A stretch of 36,350 bases of DNA from Helicobacter_D sp964464895 (lineage in GTDB: Bacteria; Campylobacterota; Campylobacteria; Campylobacterales; Helicobacteraceae): positions 1 through 36,350 of the forward strand of contig CAYXGY010000013.1 in assembly GCA_964464895.1 (NCBI GenBank), given 5' to 3'. The position numbers and the translations under genes are program-made. The notes below the pieces were generated by a model, which saw only the letters and a list, made by a program, of their open reading frames with translations, searched no databases and was not told where the DNA came from. Shown here one piece after another: positions 14,230 through 22,748 of this stretch (position 1 is its first letter; the number at the start of each line of letters is the position of its first letter).

Positions 14230-15098
14230 TATTCAAAATCTCCCCAATGGAATTTTTCTTTTAGAATCTTAAAATAATTCCAATGGGAATTATGAATCAG
14301 CTTAACCCCATTGCTTTGCACACGAATTGCGATTTTTTGACCAAATTTCAAGGGCTTGCTCTCTTGTCCATCAATCACGATATTACAACGTCCTTGTTCG
14401 CCAAGTTCCACTTGGATTTCAAAACTACTTGGCAAAATCAGCGGACGTTGCGTCAAAGAATGCGCACAAATAGGAGTTAAAAGTAGATTATGCGAAAAAG
14501 GATACACCACTGCACCGCCTGCACTGATATTATAAGCCGTAGAACCCGTAGGCGTTGCGATGATTAACCCATCGCCATAATAAGAATTAAAATATTCTCC
14601 ATCAATATAGGCTTTAAGATAAATCATAGAAGTCTCTTCGAGGCGCGAGAGAATAATATCATTGAGCGCAAAAAAACTTGCGTTATCTTTCTGCTCGTTT
14701 TGTATCTTGCCCTCTAGCATAATATGGTTGGCGATATGATAATCTCCCTGTTTGAGATGAGGTAAAAAAGAAGCGACTTCCTCTTTTTGCAAATCTGTCA
14801 AGAAACCCAAATGCCCCATATTGATACCCAAAATTGGTTTTTGAAATACAAAAGAACGTCTCGCTGTAGAAATCAATGTGCCATCTCCCCCGATAGAAAT
14901 GAGTGCATCACATTCCCTGCAAAGCTCTTCAAAGTTTAAACCCCTCATACCAATCATTCCAGCACTTAAAGAATCCAAAATGACTTGAAAGCCCAACTCC
15001 ACAGCCACGCTTTGAAACTCCAAAAAATAAGCTTTTAATTCCGGAGTGGAGGGGCGCAAAAGCACACCTAGCTTGTGAATGGGGGAATTCAGGCTCAT
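14229..15098 (-). CDS. nadK: NAD kinase
   Basis: Phosphorylates NAD to NADP using ATP or polyphosphate. Motifs are intact: GGDGT at residues 70-74, NMGHLGFLTD at 93-102, and TPTGSTAY at 182-189 followed by the glycine-rich SAGG. The usual Asn-Glu pair of the NAD site reads Asn146-Asp147 (FALNDIILSR), a conservative change. 289 residues is normal. It sits one base after the upstream stop and overlaps recN by one base, so it is in the middle of a coupled operon. Confidence 0.95.
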   Translation of the reverse strand: MSLNSPIHKLGVLLRPSTPELKAYFLEFQSVAVELGFQVILDSLSAGMIGMRGLNFEELCRECDALISIGGDGTLISTARRSFVFQKPILGINMGHLGFLTDLQKEEVASFLPHLKQGDYHIANHIMLEGKIQNEQKDNASFFALNDIILSRLEETSMIYLKAYIDGEYFNSYYGDGLIIATPTGSTAYNISAGGAVVYPFSHNLLLTPICAHSLTQRPLILPSSFEIQVELGEQGRCNIVIDGQESKPLKFGQKIAIRVQSNGVKLIHNSHWNYFKILKEKFHWGDFE

Positions 15099-15099
15099 T

Positions 15100-15957
15100 C
15101 TATTCTACAAAATAAGCTTTAATGCTATATCCGCGTTTGTTTTCTTGTTGCAAACTTGGACCTTCAAACACGGTCGCGTTAGGAATCTTGGCATTAATTG
15201 CACGAATCGCATTCCAAGCACGGAAGCTTGCAAGTCCCTCTTGCTTCAACTCCGGAGACAATCCGCGATAAGGATTCGTATCTACGATTCCTTGCACTTC
15301 AAAGGCAACTACGCGTTTATCACTCTGCAATTCTTTATCCACTTTTGTCGCAATAGAGAGCAAACAACTTTGTGGAATCTCCCAAGAACCAGTCTTCATA
15401 GAAAAACACTCGGTAATGATTTGTTTTTTAGGCTTAATCGTATAACGCAACCTTGACATTGTATTGGTTTTTGCATTGCTCACATCTTGCATTTCTTTGA
15501 CAGATAGACTCAATCCATCTACGGATTGTGCCAAAGAAGCAAGTTCTTTTTCTTTTTGATAAAGTGCTTCTTGCAAACGTTTAATCTCTTCATCTTTAGC
15601 AAATTCACTTGCAAAATTCGTTTGGGATTCTGCAACTTCTCTTGCAGGTTGCGCTTGGAATCCTAACAAGCTTTGCACTTTATTCAATAAAGCCTCTCCA
15701 CTAGGCTGCGTCAAGAAATAATATCCTCCGCCAAAAATCAATGCAATGAGCACAATAAGCAAAAACAAATAAGCCAAAAAACGATTCTTATTGCTAGAAT
15801 CCTCTTTAGATTCCTCCAAAGAATATTCTACATATTCTTTTTCTTTAGGTTTTGTTTTTGGCTCTTTTTTAAATTCTTCAAAAGTGTCAAAAATATCATC
15901 AGGAATTGTAGCGGAATATACATCACCGCTTAAATTAGTTTGGTTTCGTGTTGTCAT
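15100..15957 (-). CDS. Single-pass membrane protein with OmpA-like periplasmic tail
   Basis: 285 residues, family not firmly recognised. The cytoplasmic part (1-59) is highly charged, one membrane helix covers 60-82, then a short coiled coil (about 118-155, DEEIKRLQEALYQKEKELASL). The C-terminal domain (about 195-285) is reminiscent of OmpA/MotB peptidoglycan-binding folds: VAFEVQGIVDTNPYRGLSPELK, then RAWNAIRAINAKIPNATVFEG. No exact OmpA signature is present, so peptidoglycan binding is inference. It lies between the J-domain gene and nadK with gaps of 9 and 1 bases. A role in the envelope near the dynamin and J-domain proteins is possible but unproven. Confidence 0.65.
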   Translation of the reverse strand: MTTRNQTNLSGDVYSATIPDDIFDTFEEFKKEPKTKPKEKEYVEYSLEESKEDSSNKNRFLAYLFLLIVLIALIFGGGYYFLTQPSGEALLNKVQSLLGFQAQPAREVAESQTNFASEFAKDEEIKRLQEALYQKEKELASLAQSVDGLSLSVKEMQDVSNAKTNTMSRLRYTIKPKKQIITECFSMKTGSWEIPQSCLLSIATKVDKELQSDKRVVAFEVQGIVDTNPYRGLSPELKQEGLASFRAWNAIRAINAKIPNATVFEGPSLQQENKRGYSIKAYFVE

Positions 15958-15966
15958 TTTAACTCC

Positions 15967-16776
15967 TTACGCCACGCGTTTGAAATTGGATTTAATATTT
16001 TCATACGCTTCGTTAATCAAGCGAAATTTCTCCGCATAGCCATCAATGATTTTTTTATCCTGTCCATAAACATTATCAGGGTGATAGATTTTAGCAAGTT
16101 CAATGTAACGATTTTTCACACATTCAAAGTCATCATTGTAACCACAACCCAAGATTTTGTAACTTTTTTTGAGAATTTTTTCTTCTTTTGTCAAATATTC
16201 CTCAAAACATTCAAAAGTATTATGGGTTTTGAAAGTCTCATAATCAAAGTCTAACACAAGATTATAAATAATTTTTTGTGAAACTGCACCAATTAATTTT
16301 TCCCAAAAATAAGGGCTACTAGAATCCAAAAAAATCTCTTGCTTCGTATAGCTTAGCACAAAATCTTGAAACAAAGAAGTCAAGTAACGTCTTGCGAGAC
16401 GACTTGGACGACTAAGCTTCAAGCAAACTTGCGAATTATCAAAAGAGCTTTGAATGATTTGCAACGACACGATAATATGCTCTAATATCGCCCGATGTTC
16501 AATCATTTTGATACGAATCGGGAGATAACTACTATCAATAATCGTTTGGAAATCCTCACTATCTTTTTTGGCTTCCTCTTGCATTGCAACATGATATGCC
16601 CAATTCAAGAAATAATCTTTTTTATAACGTTCCCCATCATCAAGAATCAATACAGAGCTTGAGAGACGATAGGCTTTGGAAAAATGCTTATAGGCAAAAT
16701 CCACTGCACGTTTTAAAAATTGTGATTCTTTCTCAATGCTGATTTGAATGTATGGCTCTAAGAGCTCTACTTTCAT
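15967..16776 (-). CDS. J-domain (DnaJ-like) protein with a novel N-terminal region
   Basis: 269 residues. The last 65 are a J-domain: SYKILGCGYNDDFECVKNRY, then the diagnostic HPD at 232-234 (IYHPDNVYG) and FRLINEAYENIK. No Gly/Phe region, zinc finger or substrate-binding domain is present, so this is a class III J-protein that should recruit DnaK to a specific client. The N-terminal 200 residues are helical and unassigned, with a basic patch near 122-130 (SRPSRLARR). The AAGGAA site overlaps the stop of a candidate 30-residue ORF. Downstream of two dynamin-like GTPases, it may direct DnaK to them; that is inference. Confidence 0.75.
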   Translation of the reverse strand: MKVELLEPYIQISIEKESQFLKRAVDFAYKHFSKAYRLSSSVLILDDGERYKKDYFLNWAYHVAMQEEAKKDSEDFQTIIDSSYLPIRIKMIEHRAILEHIIVSLQIIQSSFDNSQVCLKLSRPSRLARRYLTSLFQDFVLSYTKQEIFLDSSSPYFWEKLIGAVSQKIIYNLVLDFDYETFKTHNTFECFEEYLTKEEKILKKSYKILGCGYNDDFECVKNRYIELAKIYHPDNVYGQDKKIIDGYAEKFRLINEAYENIKSNFKRVA

Positions 16777-16785
16777 AAACTTTCC

Positions 16786-16878
16786 TTAGTCTTTAATCCT
16801 AAATCCGCTATTTCTAGCGCGTCCGTCAAAGTAGATTAAGCAATTCTGATTCCACTTTTTAATTTTGAATATTGACAT
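16786..16878 (-). CDS. Candidate 30-residue ORF between the dynamin and J-domain genes
   Basis: An ORF in another frame starts inside the last codons of the dynamin gene (ATG at 16878) and ends TAA at 16786, nine bases before the J-domain ATG; its stop abuts the AAGGAA site of that gene. It fills an otherwise 82-base gap in an operon where gaps are usually 1-20 bases. The peptide begins MSIFKIKKWNQN and ends with a basic tail (YFDGRARNSGFRIKD). The ribosome site is poor, so translation would rely on coupling. A CGCTA-GAAA-TAGCG hairpin also lies in it, so the gap could instead be an RNA element. Confidence 0.35.
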   Translation of the reverse strand: MSIFKIKKWNQNCLIYFDGRARNSGFRIKD

Positions 16879-18907
16879 TTCTTAGTTCTTGTTTAATAGC
16901 TTCAAGATTTTGTATAATTTTAGCCATTTCTTTCTTAAGTTCAGACGAAACTTGCATAATTAATTGCATTTTATCCTGTGTCGTTTGCTCATTTTGGTTT
17001 AAAAATTGCGCATAAGTTTTCTTTAAGCAATTCATCGGACCAAAGAGACGCGCTTGGAATTGCTCAAAACAAAATGTCTCATTGAGGCTTTCGCGCACAT
17101 TTTCCAAAGTGGGATTAAATAGTGCGAATTCCTCTTGATTCTCACTGTGTTTAGTGATTGCATTTTTGATTTTTAAATCTAAACGATTCAATGTCAAATC
17201 AATGGCATTATTGTAACTTAAAGCCAAAAAATTGCTCAAAACATTTAATTCGCTTCGCAAATAAGAAGTTGCAATTAAAGCATTTTTGTTAAAATCATCT
17301 AGCAAATTTTCATAACAATTTTGCGCGAAGTCATATAAAGTGCTTAAAGCTTGGCTTTGTGGAGCGACAAGATAGAGTTCAATCCTCTTGGGTGCGTGGT
17401 GTTGCCACTTTGCTAGCTCTAGTTTCAAGGTATCTGTATTTTGTGCGATAGATTGGACAAATAAATCTAAAAAATTCTTAATCTGCACGCTTAATGCCTT
17501 GTAATTTTTCACTAATTGCGTATCTTGATTTTGCAATTCTATACGCAATTTCTCTATCGGAAGAATCACCACTTCTTTGGTTGTTTCAATAGACTTTGTA
17601 CCCAAGAGACGCTTTTGTGTCTGTGCAAAATTGAAAGATTTTTTCTCCAACGCATTAAAAATTCTTTGCGCAAGCGTATCCAACCACAAATCGAGCCCGA
17701 TATACAAATCATTAAAAATCTTTTGTTCTTTTTCTTGAGAAATGGCACAATGATGAATCGTCAGCTTTAGATTTTGTTGCAAAGCCTTTTGTAGCTTTAA
17801 ATAACATTGGTTAATTTTATGGTATTGTAAATGCAATAAAATATGCATTTCACGAAGTTTTTTGAGCGTGCTATAAGACTTAGCAAAATTGGCTTTAGGT
17901 TTAATGGTTTGATTAAGAAAATCAAAAATCAAAGGCATATTGGAATCTTGCATTAGTTTTGCTGCATTTTGAGAATTCAGCGCATTTAATTCCTGCTGAA
18001 TTTCGCCTTGTATCTTCTGATAAGTTGCACTTAAAGATTCTAATATGCTTTGTGGGCTTTGAGAATTTCCATATCCTTCATCGGAGGCTTGCAATGCAAG
18101 GGTTTGAATCTTTTGTGCAAAATCCAAAAGTCTTGTTTCAAGAAATTTTTGTGGCGTATTGCGTCTTGCACTCAAGGCAAGTTTGGCAGAGATTGGAATC
18201 ACGGCGGAGAAAATCCCCTCAAATGCGGTTTTTGCATATTCTAGGCTCGTTTGCACTTCTGTTTCGTCCTTTAATCTATCCTTTTGATTCAACACACAAA
18301 GGCTTTTTTGAGCAAAGTGCGTAATAAACTCCTTGAGCAATGCTTTTTCACTATTTTTACCCGCATTGTCAATCAGTGTTAGCCAAATGATTCCATCTAC
18401 ATTTTCTAAAATTTTAAGGGTAGTGTGTGTATCGTCAGAATTTTGCGAATTAAATCCCGGAGTATCCAAGAAGTTGATTTCCTTTAATGACAAAATAGGT
18501 GCGTAGAGGCAAAAATGATTGATATTTTGAGAATTTTCTCTTGAGAGTTTATGCAGAAAATCTATGTTTTGCAAGACTTTACGCCCATCTTTATAAAGAA
18601 TCTCCAAGATATAATCTTCTCCATAGCAAATTTTACACACTTTGGAGGTAATGGGCGTAATTCCTGTTGGCAGAATATCCTGCCCCAAAAGTGCGTTTAA
18701 AAAGGTGCTTTTACCGCTTGAAAATTGTCCAATTACCGCAATCTGCATAGGTTCAACTTCTTTTTTCTGTAAATTTTCAAAAAAACTTAACTGATAATCA
18801 TTAGGATTCAAATTATCTTGACAAGCCAAAATGAGCTTTTGGATAGGAGACTTTTGTGCAATTTTTGCCTGCAAGATTTCACATTCTTTTAGATATTGCT
18901 TAAGCAT
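16859..18907 (-). CDS. Bacterial dynamin-like GTPase, second of a pair
   Basis: 682 residues from the ATG at 18907, chosen because AAGGAG ends six bases before it and one base follows the upstream stop. GTPase motifs: P-loop GQFSSGKST at 60-68, switch region TPITS near 84-88, G3 LDTPG at 147-151, and G4 NQKD at 207-210. The rest is long helices forming the neck and trunk, with a hydrophobic patch near FLALSYNNAID that could be the membrane paddle. The two-gene arrangement matches the DLP1/DLP2 pair of Campylobacter jejuni, whose products form a hetero-oligomer that tethers membranes; by size this is the DLP2-like partner. It would act at the inner membrane. Confidence 0.85.
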   Translation of the reverse strand: MLKQYLKECEILQAKIAQKSPIQKLILACQDNLNPNDYQLSFFENLQKKEVEPMQIAVIGQFSSGKSTFLNALLGQDILPTGITPITSKVCKICYGEDYILEILYKDGRKVLQNIDFLHKLSRENSQNINHFCLYAPILSLKEINFLDTPGFNSQNSDDTHTTLKILENVDGIIWLTLIDNAGKNSEKALLKEFITHFAQKSLCVLNQKDRLKDETEVQTSLEYAKTAFEGIFSAVIPISAKLALSARRNTPQKFLETRLLDFAQKIQTLALQASDEGYGNSQSPQSILESLSATYQKIQGEIQQELNALNSQNAAKLMQDSNMPLIFDFLNQTIKPKANFAKSYSTLKKLREMHILLHLQYHKINQCYLKLQKALQQNLKLTIHHCAISQEKEQKIFNDLYIGLDLWLDTLAQRIFNALEKKSFNFAQTQKRLLGTKSIETTKEVVILPIEKLRIELQNQDTQLVKNYKALSVQIKNFLDLFVQSIAQNTDTLKLELAKWQHHAPKRIELYLVAPQSQALSTLYDFAQNCYENLLDDFNKNALIATSYLRSELNVLSNFLALSYNNAIDLTLNRLDLKIKNAITKHSENQEEFALFNPTLENVRESLNETFCFEQFQARLFGPMNCLKKTYAQFLNQNEQTTQDKMQLIMQVSSELKKEMAKIIQNLEAIKQELRNVNIQN

Positions 18908-18908
18908 A

Positions 18909-21266
18909 TTACACTCCTTGTGTTGCATAAGTTTGCAAAGATTTAAAACACTGCAAGGCTTCCTCTAATGCGATTTCATTCTGTGTCAATAAACTTTCTT
19001 TTTGGGATTTTTCCTGTGCGCTTATTTGCGAATTTTGTAAGGCATTTTGCAAAATCTTCGCCTTGTTTTCTAAATCTGTCTTCATCGTAGATTCCAAATC
19101 CTCAAGGAAACTTTGGAAATTCTGCGTGAGTTTGGATTCTAGGGCTTTGCTCTGCGCTATAAGAATTTCAAAAAAATCTTTAAATCCGATTTCAAAATCT
19201 AAATCCAACGCACTTTTAAGCTCGCTTCTCTGATTTTTGCCAAACTTTTGCACAGACTTTATCACACGATTGAGAATCTTTAGTGAAATTTTTTTCAAAA
19301 TGCTTGCATCAAAATAAAGATGAAAATTACCCAAAGCACTAGAATCTTTTTCTTTAGATTGGTTAGAAAATTCAAACTGACTTTGTAATTGTGTGATTTT
19401 TTTATCCAAGCTTTGGGTGCAAAAACGCAAAATATCGCTCAAAAAATCTTTCAACCCCAAGTCCAAGATTCTCTGCAATCTCTCATTGCTTGGTGCTTTG
19501 CCCTTGTCATAATCATAAACAATATCTGCAAAAATCCTTTCACTTAAGATATTTTTAGAAACCTCTAGCTTCTGGCTTAATTCTTTTTGAAGCGTCCCAA
19601 GATAAACTTGCAGTTGTGCTGTCGCATCTTTAAGGGATTCTTTCGTCTGCTTAAGATTTGCCAAACTTTGTTCTTGTTGCTGCTTGGCATCTTGAATCAA
19701 TGCTTGGATTTCACTCTCTTTGGCAAAGAGCAAGCTTTTTTCTAAAATGCAGGCAGACTTAATATTTTCAAATACACGCGTAAAGCCCTGCGCACTTAGA
19801 TAAATCAAATCCTTTGCTTTCGTGCTATTGCTACCCAATAAAGTCTGCTGAAGATAATCAAGGAGCGCATTAAAATTAGAGGTTTCTAGGCTAAAGCCTA
19901 ATTCTTTAGCTTTTTGTGGATTTATCTGACAAAGCAAAGCGGGATAGCTTGCAAGCGCAATAAAGTCAAGTCTTTGTAGCAAGAGTTCTGCACTTTGCTT
20001 TGGCATACTTTGGCTTAAACGCGCTTGAATACTTTTCTTTGTGTAATTCAAAGCAGATTCTAACTCTTTTGCTTCCAATAAATCTGCGTGGGTTAATAAA
20101 ATCAAGATTCTTGAAATATTCGCATTTTGCAAAGTCTGCAAGATAAACTCTACATCAATTTGCGTTGCACTCTGCGCGGCATTCATTGCGTGAATGAGCA
20201 AATCACAACCCAAAATATAACCTTTGGTAATTTCTTCTCTTTGCACGATAGGGTCATCAAGTCCGGGTGTATCTACAATCTCTACTTTGTTTTCTAAAAA
20301 TTTCAAAGGGGTAAAGAGTGTCGTTTCTTTGATGAGAGTGCATAACTTACTTGGATAATTAGCAGAGGTGAATTTTGGCAATTCTTGCAAACCAATCTCA
20401 AGACTTTGCGTAGAATCTTGGACATATTTTTCTAAAGATTCTTTAAATTCCACATTTGCCAAAAGTGAATTTAGCATAGAATCTTCCATTGTGGATTTCA
20501 AATCCTCCCATTCTGTCTTATTCCAAAAACTTACGCGCGCACTAGGAGTTTTAGCATATTTTAGAAGTGTGAGGCTTGCAGTCTCCGGAATCGTAGAGCT
20601 ACCCAAAACCTCCTGCCCCAAAAGCGCATTGAGCAGTGTGCTTTTGCCCGCACTCAACACACCTGTAATACCAATAGAAAAATGCTGATTTTTGAGTTTC
20701 TGCAAGAGAGATTCCAACGCCTCTAGGCTCGGATCAAGATAAAGCAGATTTTGAACGCTCATCGCGCTTAAAACCTCTCGCTTTTGCTCCAATAATTTTA
20801 AGCTGTTTCCTAAAAAATCTTGCAAAAAACTTTCTTCTAAAATATACTTTGATTTCGCTTGGTTTGTGTGAGTTTCTCGGATTTCTTGATGTAAAATCCC
20901 ATTCAAATACATTTTAATTTGCTCTAAAAACTCTCCTTTTGCGATTCTATGTTGTTCCAATAAATAGAGATTCTCTAATACTTTTTTGAGCAAATTCTGT
21001 GTCTCTTTTGGCTCTTTGACAAACGCACTATTAATATTTAAAAGTAAGGTATATTGCACTTGTTGGATACCTTTAAAACTTAGAGTTTTGCAATATTTCT
21101 CACAAAGATTTTGGAGCACAGAACTCTGCCAAAAGAGATTAAAGGTATGACTATCAAGGCTCAAAAAAATTGCCACCATTTCACTTGCCTGTTCATTTTC
21201 TAAGATATGCAAATTCCCTAATGGCACAATTTCTTTAAACATTGATTCCAAATATTCTCCTAGCAT
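18909..21266 (-). CDS. Bacterial dynamin-like GTPase, first of a pair
   Basis: 785 residues. An unusual 195-residue helical N-terminal region precedes the GTPase domain: P-loop GVLSAGKST at 202-210, switch residue region SSTIPETAS, G3 DTPG at 332-335, and a degenerate G4 THAD at 392-395. Long coiled-coil segments follow (about 505-575 and 650-775). Start at 21266 is supported by AAGGAGG. It corresponds to the larger DLP1-type partner of the C. jejuni pair, where the long N-terminal region docks the two proteins together; that role here is inferred from arrangement and size. It lies 11 bases after the MFS transporter gene. Confidence 0.85.
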   Translation of the reverse strand: MLGEYLESMFKEIVPLGNLHILENEQASEMVAIFLSLDSHTFNLFWQSSVLQNLCEKYCKTLSFKGIQQVQYTLLLNINSAFVKEPKETQNLLKKVLENLYLLEQHRIAKGEFLEQIKMYLNGILHQEIRETHTNQAKSKYILEESFLQDFLGNSLKLLEQKREVLSAMSVQNLLYLDPSLEALESLLQKLKNQHFSIGITGVLSAGKSTLLNALLGQEVLGSSTIPETASLTLLKYAKTPSARVSFWNKTEWEDLKSTMEDSMLNSLLANVEFKESLEKYVQDSTQSLEIGLQELPKFTSANYPSKLCTLIKETTLFTPLKFLENKVEIVDTPGLDDPIVQREEITKGYILGCDLLIHAMNAAQSATQIDVEFILQTLQNANISRILILLTHADLLEAKELESALNYTKKSIQARLSQSMPKQSAELLLQRLDFIALASYPALLCQINPQKAKELGFSLETSNFNALLDYLQQTLLGSNSTKAKDLIYLSAQGFTRVFENIKSACILEKSLLFAKESEIQALIQDAKQQQEQSLANLKQTKESLKDATAQLQVYLGTLQKELSQKLEVSKNILSERIFADIVYDYDKGKAPSNERLQRILDLGLKDFLSDILRFCTQSLDKKITQLQSQFEFSNQSKEKDSSALGNFHLYFDASILKKISLKILNRVIKSVQKFGKNQRSELKSALDLDFEIGFKDFFEILIAQSKALESKLTQNFQSFLEDLESTMKTDLENKAKILQNALQNSQISAQEKSQKESLLTQNEIALEEALQCFKSLQTYATQGV

Positions 21267-21277
21267 ATTTTGCCTCC

Positions 21278-22414
21278 TTAAAAAATCAAACGTATTTTAT
21301 AAAATATCAACGCACTCAAAAACAAAATGCTACTTAAAAACAAGCATAACCCAACCCAACCAAAAGAATGGTAAAGATAGCTTGGCATTGTCGTGCCAAT
21401 CGTACCTCCTGTATAATAAAATGCGAGATATAAACCATTGGTAATCCCTTTCTTCTCACTGGAAATAGAATTAACAAAAGCAGACAATACCGAATGCACA
21501 ATAAACATTCCAATGCAAATCACAAAAACCGCAAAAAACAACCACCAAAAGTTCTTAAAAAGCATTATCAAAGGCGCGATTCCAAAAATCACAAAACCAA
21601 AAATAATCGCGCGCAAATCGCCACCAAGCAATCTTTTAATACGCTCTACCAAAAGGGCTGTAATGATACCAATAATATAGCCTACATATAAGAATCCAAT
21701 CTGTGCGGGCGTGATGTCTGGATTTAAGGCTTTGATTTCAAAAGGCATAAAGTTTAATGCGCCTTGAAAACAAAATAACACCAAAAAAGCCCCCATATAA
21801 AGCACCGCATATCGCTTGTCTTTGAGTAGCTCTAAAACAATCTTGGGTGTAATCTTGGCACTCGCCATTTGGGAGCTTTGGGGCAGTCTATAAGAAAGAA
21901 TCGCAACCAATAATGTCGTGATTCCAAGCGCAGCAAAGGTAAATTGCCACGAAAAAAGAGAGGTAATCAATCCACCTCCCACACGAGAAAGCACCCCGCC
22001 AAACACCGTAGAGGCGACATAGAGGCTAACATATTTTTGTATCTCTTGCGTATCAATACGCGTTAAAGTTGTCAGGGTCGCCGTTAAAGCAGCTGGAATC
22101 GCAAGAGCTTCCAATAAGCGCAAAGTAAGAAAAGTCTTATAATCTTGAGCGAAACAGAGCCAACATTGCAAGATTCCAATCAACCCCAAAGAGATAAACA
22201 ATACTTGACGTGTATCAAATTTTTCCAACAAATAACCATAAACGATAGGGGCAAAGGCAAGGGATAGTAAAACCACAGAAGTAAAAAGTGTAACTTGTGC
22301 GATAGAGATTCCAAACTCTTCCATAAAAAGTGGCTGTATAGGTTGCGTAATATAAAGACTAGAAATCGTTACCATAGCACTTAAAAGCACGACAAACAAA
22401 ATATAATTTTTCAA
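21278..22414 (-). CDS. Major facilitator superfamily transporter
   Basis: 378 residues with about 12 membrane helices and no signal peptide. The A-motif-like loop GYLLEKFDTRQVLFISLG after helix 2 and the RIDTQEIQKYVSLYVASTVFGG region place it among YnfM-like proton-driven exporters. Start is TTG at 22414, with AGGGA six bases upstream; the next in-frame ATG is 14 codons in and would cut into helix 1. First gene of the long minus-strand run. Substrate unknown. Confidence 0.82.
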   Translation of the reverse strand: MKNYILFVVLLSAMVTISSLYITQPIQPLFMEEFGISIAQVTLFTSVVLLSLAFAPIVYGYLLEKFDTRQVLFISLGLIGILQCWLCFAQDYKTFLTLRLLEALAIPAALTATLTTLTRIDTQEIQKYVSLYVASTVFGGVLSRVGGGLITSLFSWQFTFAALGITTLLVAILSYRLPQSSQMASAKITPKIVLELLKDKRYAVLYMGAFLVLFCFQGALNFMPFEIKALNPDITPAQIGFLYVGYIIGIITALLVERIKRLLGGDLRAIIFGFVIFGIAPLIMLFKNFWWLFFAVFVICIGMFIVHSVLSAFVNSISSEKKGITNGLYLAFYYTGGTIGTTMPSYLYHSFGWVGLCLFLSSILFLSALIFYKIRLIF

Positions 22415-22440
22415 GATGTATCCCTAAAAGTTTTATTAAG

Positions 22441-22446
22441 ATTTTA
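22441..22446 (-). promoter_or_regulatory. Candidate -10 box for the 11-kb gene run
   Basis: TTGTTTTAAAATC on the minus strand puts TAAAAT at 22446-22441, giving a leader of about 20 bases before the TTG start of the MFS gene. No clear -35. The genes down to 10990 are spaced closely enough to share this transcript. Confidence 0.35.
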
Positions 22447-22527
22447 AAACAAATTTGCTAAAGATTATTTGATTTTAGAGATTTTGCATTGGATTCTCTC
22501 TTATCATAAGGAGTAAAAATCCATTGC

Positions 22528-22550
22528 AAGATTCTACTTCATAGAATCTT
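22528..22550. terminator. 9-bp hairpin between MFS and coiled-coil genes
   Basis: AAGATTCTA, CTTCA, TAGAATCTT: perfect 9-bp stem with a 5-base loop, downstream of the coiled-coil gene on minus. No T-run follows on either strand, so terminator function is tentative. The same arms occur in reverse order at 28277-28308. Confidence 0.4.
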
Positions 22551-22651
22551 GGCGCATATTGCGTAAGCAATTGCCCACGCTTACAAATCTATAATACCAC
22601 AATCCAATCAAATCACAAGGGAATCTTAAAGACTAAAGGTAAGTTTGGATT

Positions 22652-22735
22652 GCTTTGTTTATGTCCGTAAGAACGCACTAGAAAATGTCATTGCAAGCAA
22701 GTTTGCAAAACTTGCATAACAATCTATACGACATA
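22652..22735. repeat. Degraded dispersed repeat (GATTGCTT...TCATTGC type)
   Basis: Contains GATTGCTTTGTT at 22653-22664, then TCATTGCAAGC from 22688, a perfect hairpin GCAAGTTT-GCA-AAACTTGC (22697-22715), and ACAATCTATA. These are the ends of the widespread short repeat whose intact forms read TCATTGCGAG...GCAATCT. A second copy is at 32085-32123. Probably an old non-autonomous element. Confidence 0.45.
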
Positions 22736-22748
22736 AAAACTCTTGCAC

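Larger units (their letters stand above)
22415..22748. other. 334-base gene-free gap with hairpins and repeat debris
   Basis: No ORF with a ribosome site and no tRNA-like sequence is visible. It holds the candidate MFS promoter, a 9-bp hairpin (22528-22550), a weak GTAAGC/GCTTAC dyad (22563-22584), and a degraded dispersed repeat (22652-22735). In H. pylori the coiled-coil protein gene that follows is flanked here by apt, as I recall; no trace of apt is readable. Confidence 0.5.

Noticed and set aside
22415..22748. Possible tRNA or riboswitch in the long gap
   Set aside because: No cloverleaf, no GTTC-type T-arm and no recognisable riboswitch core could be found by eye.
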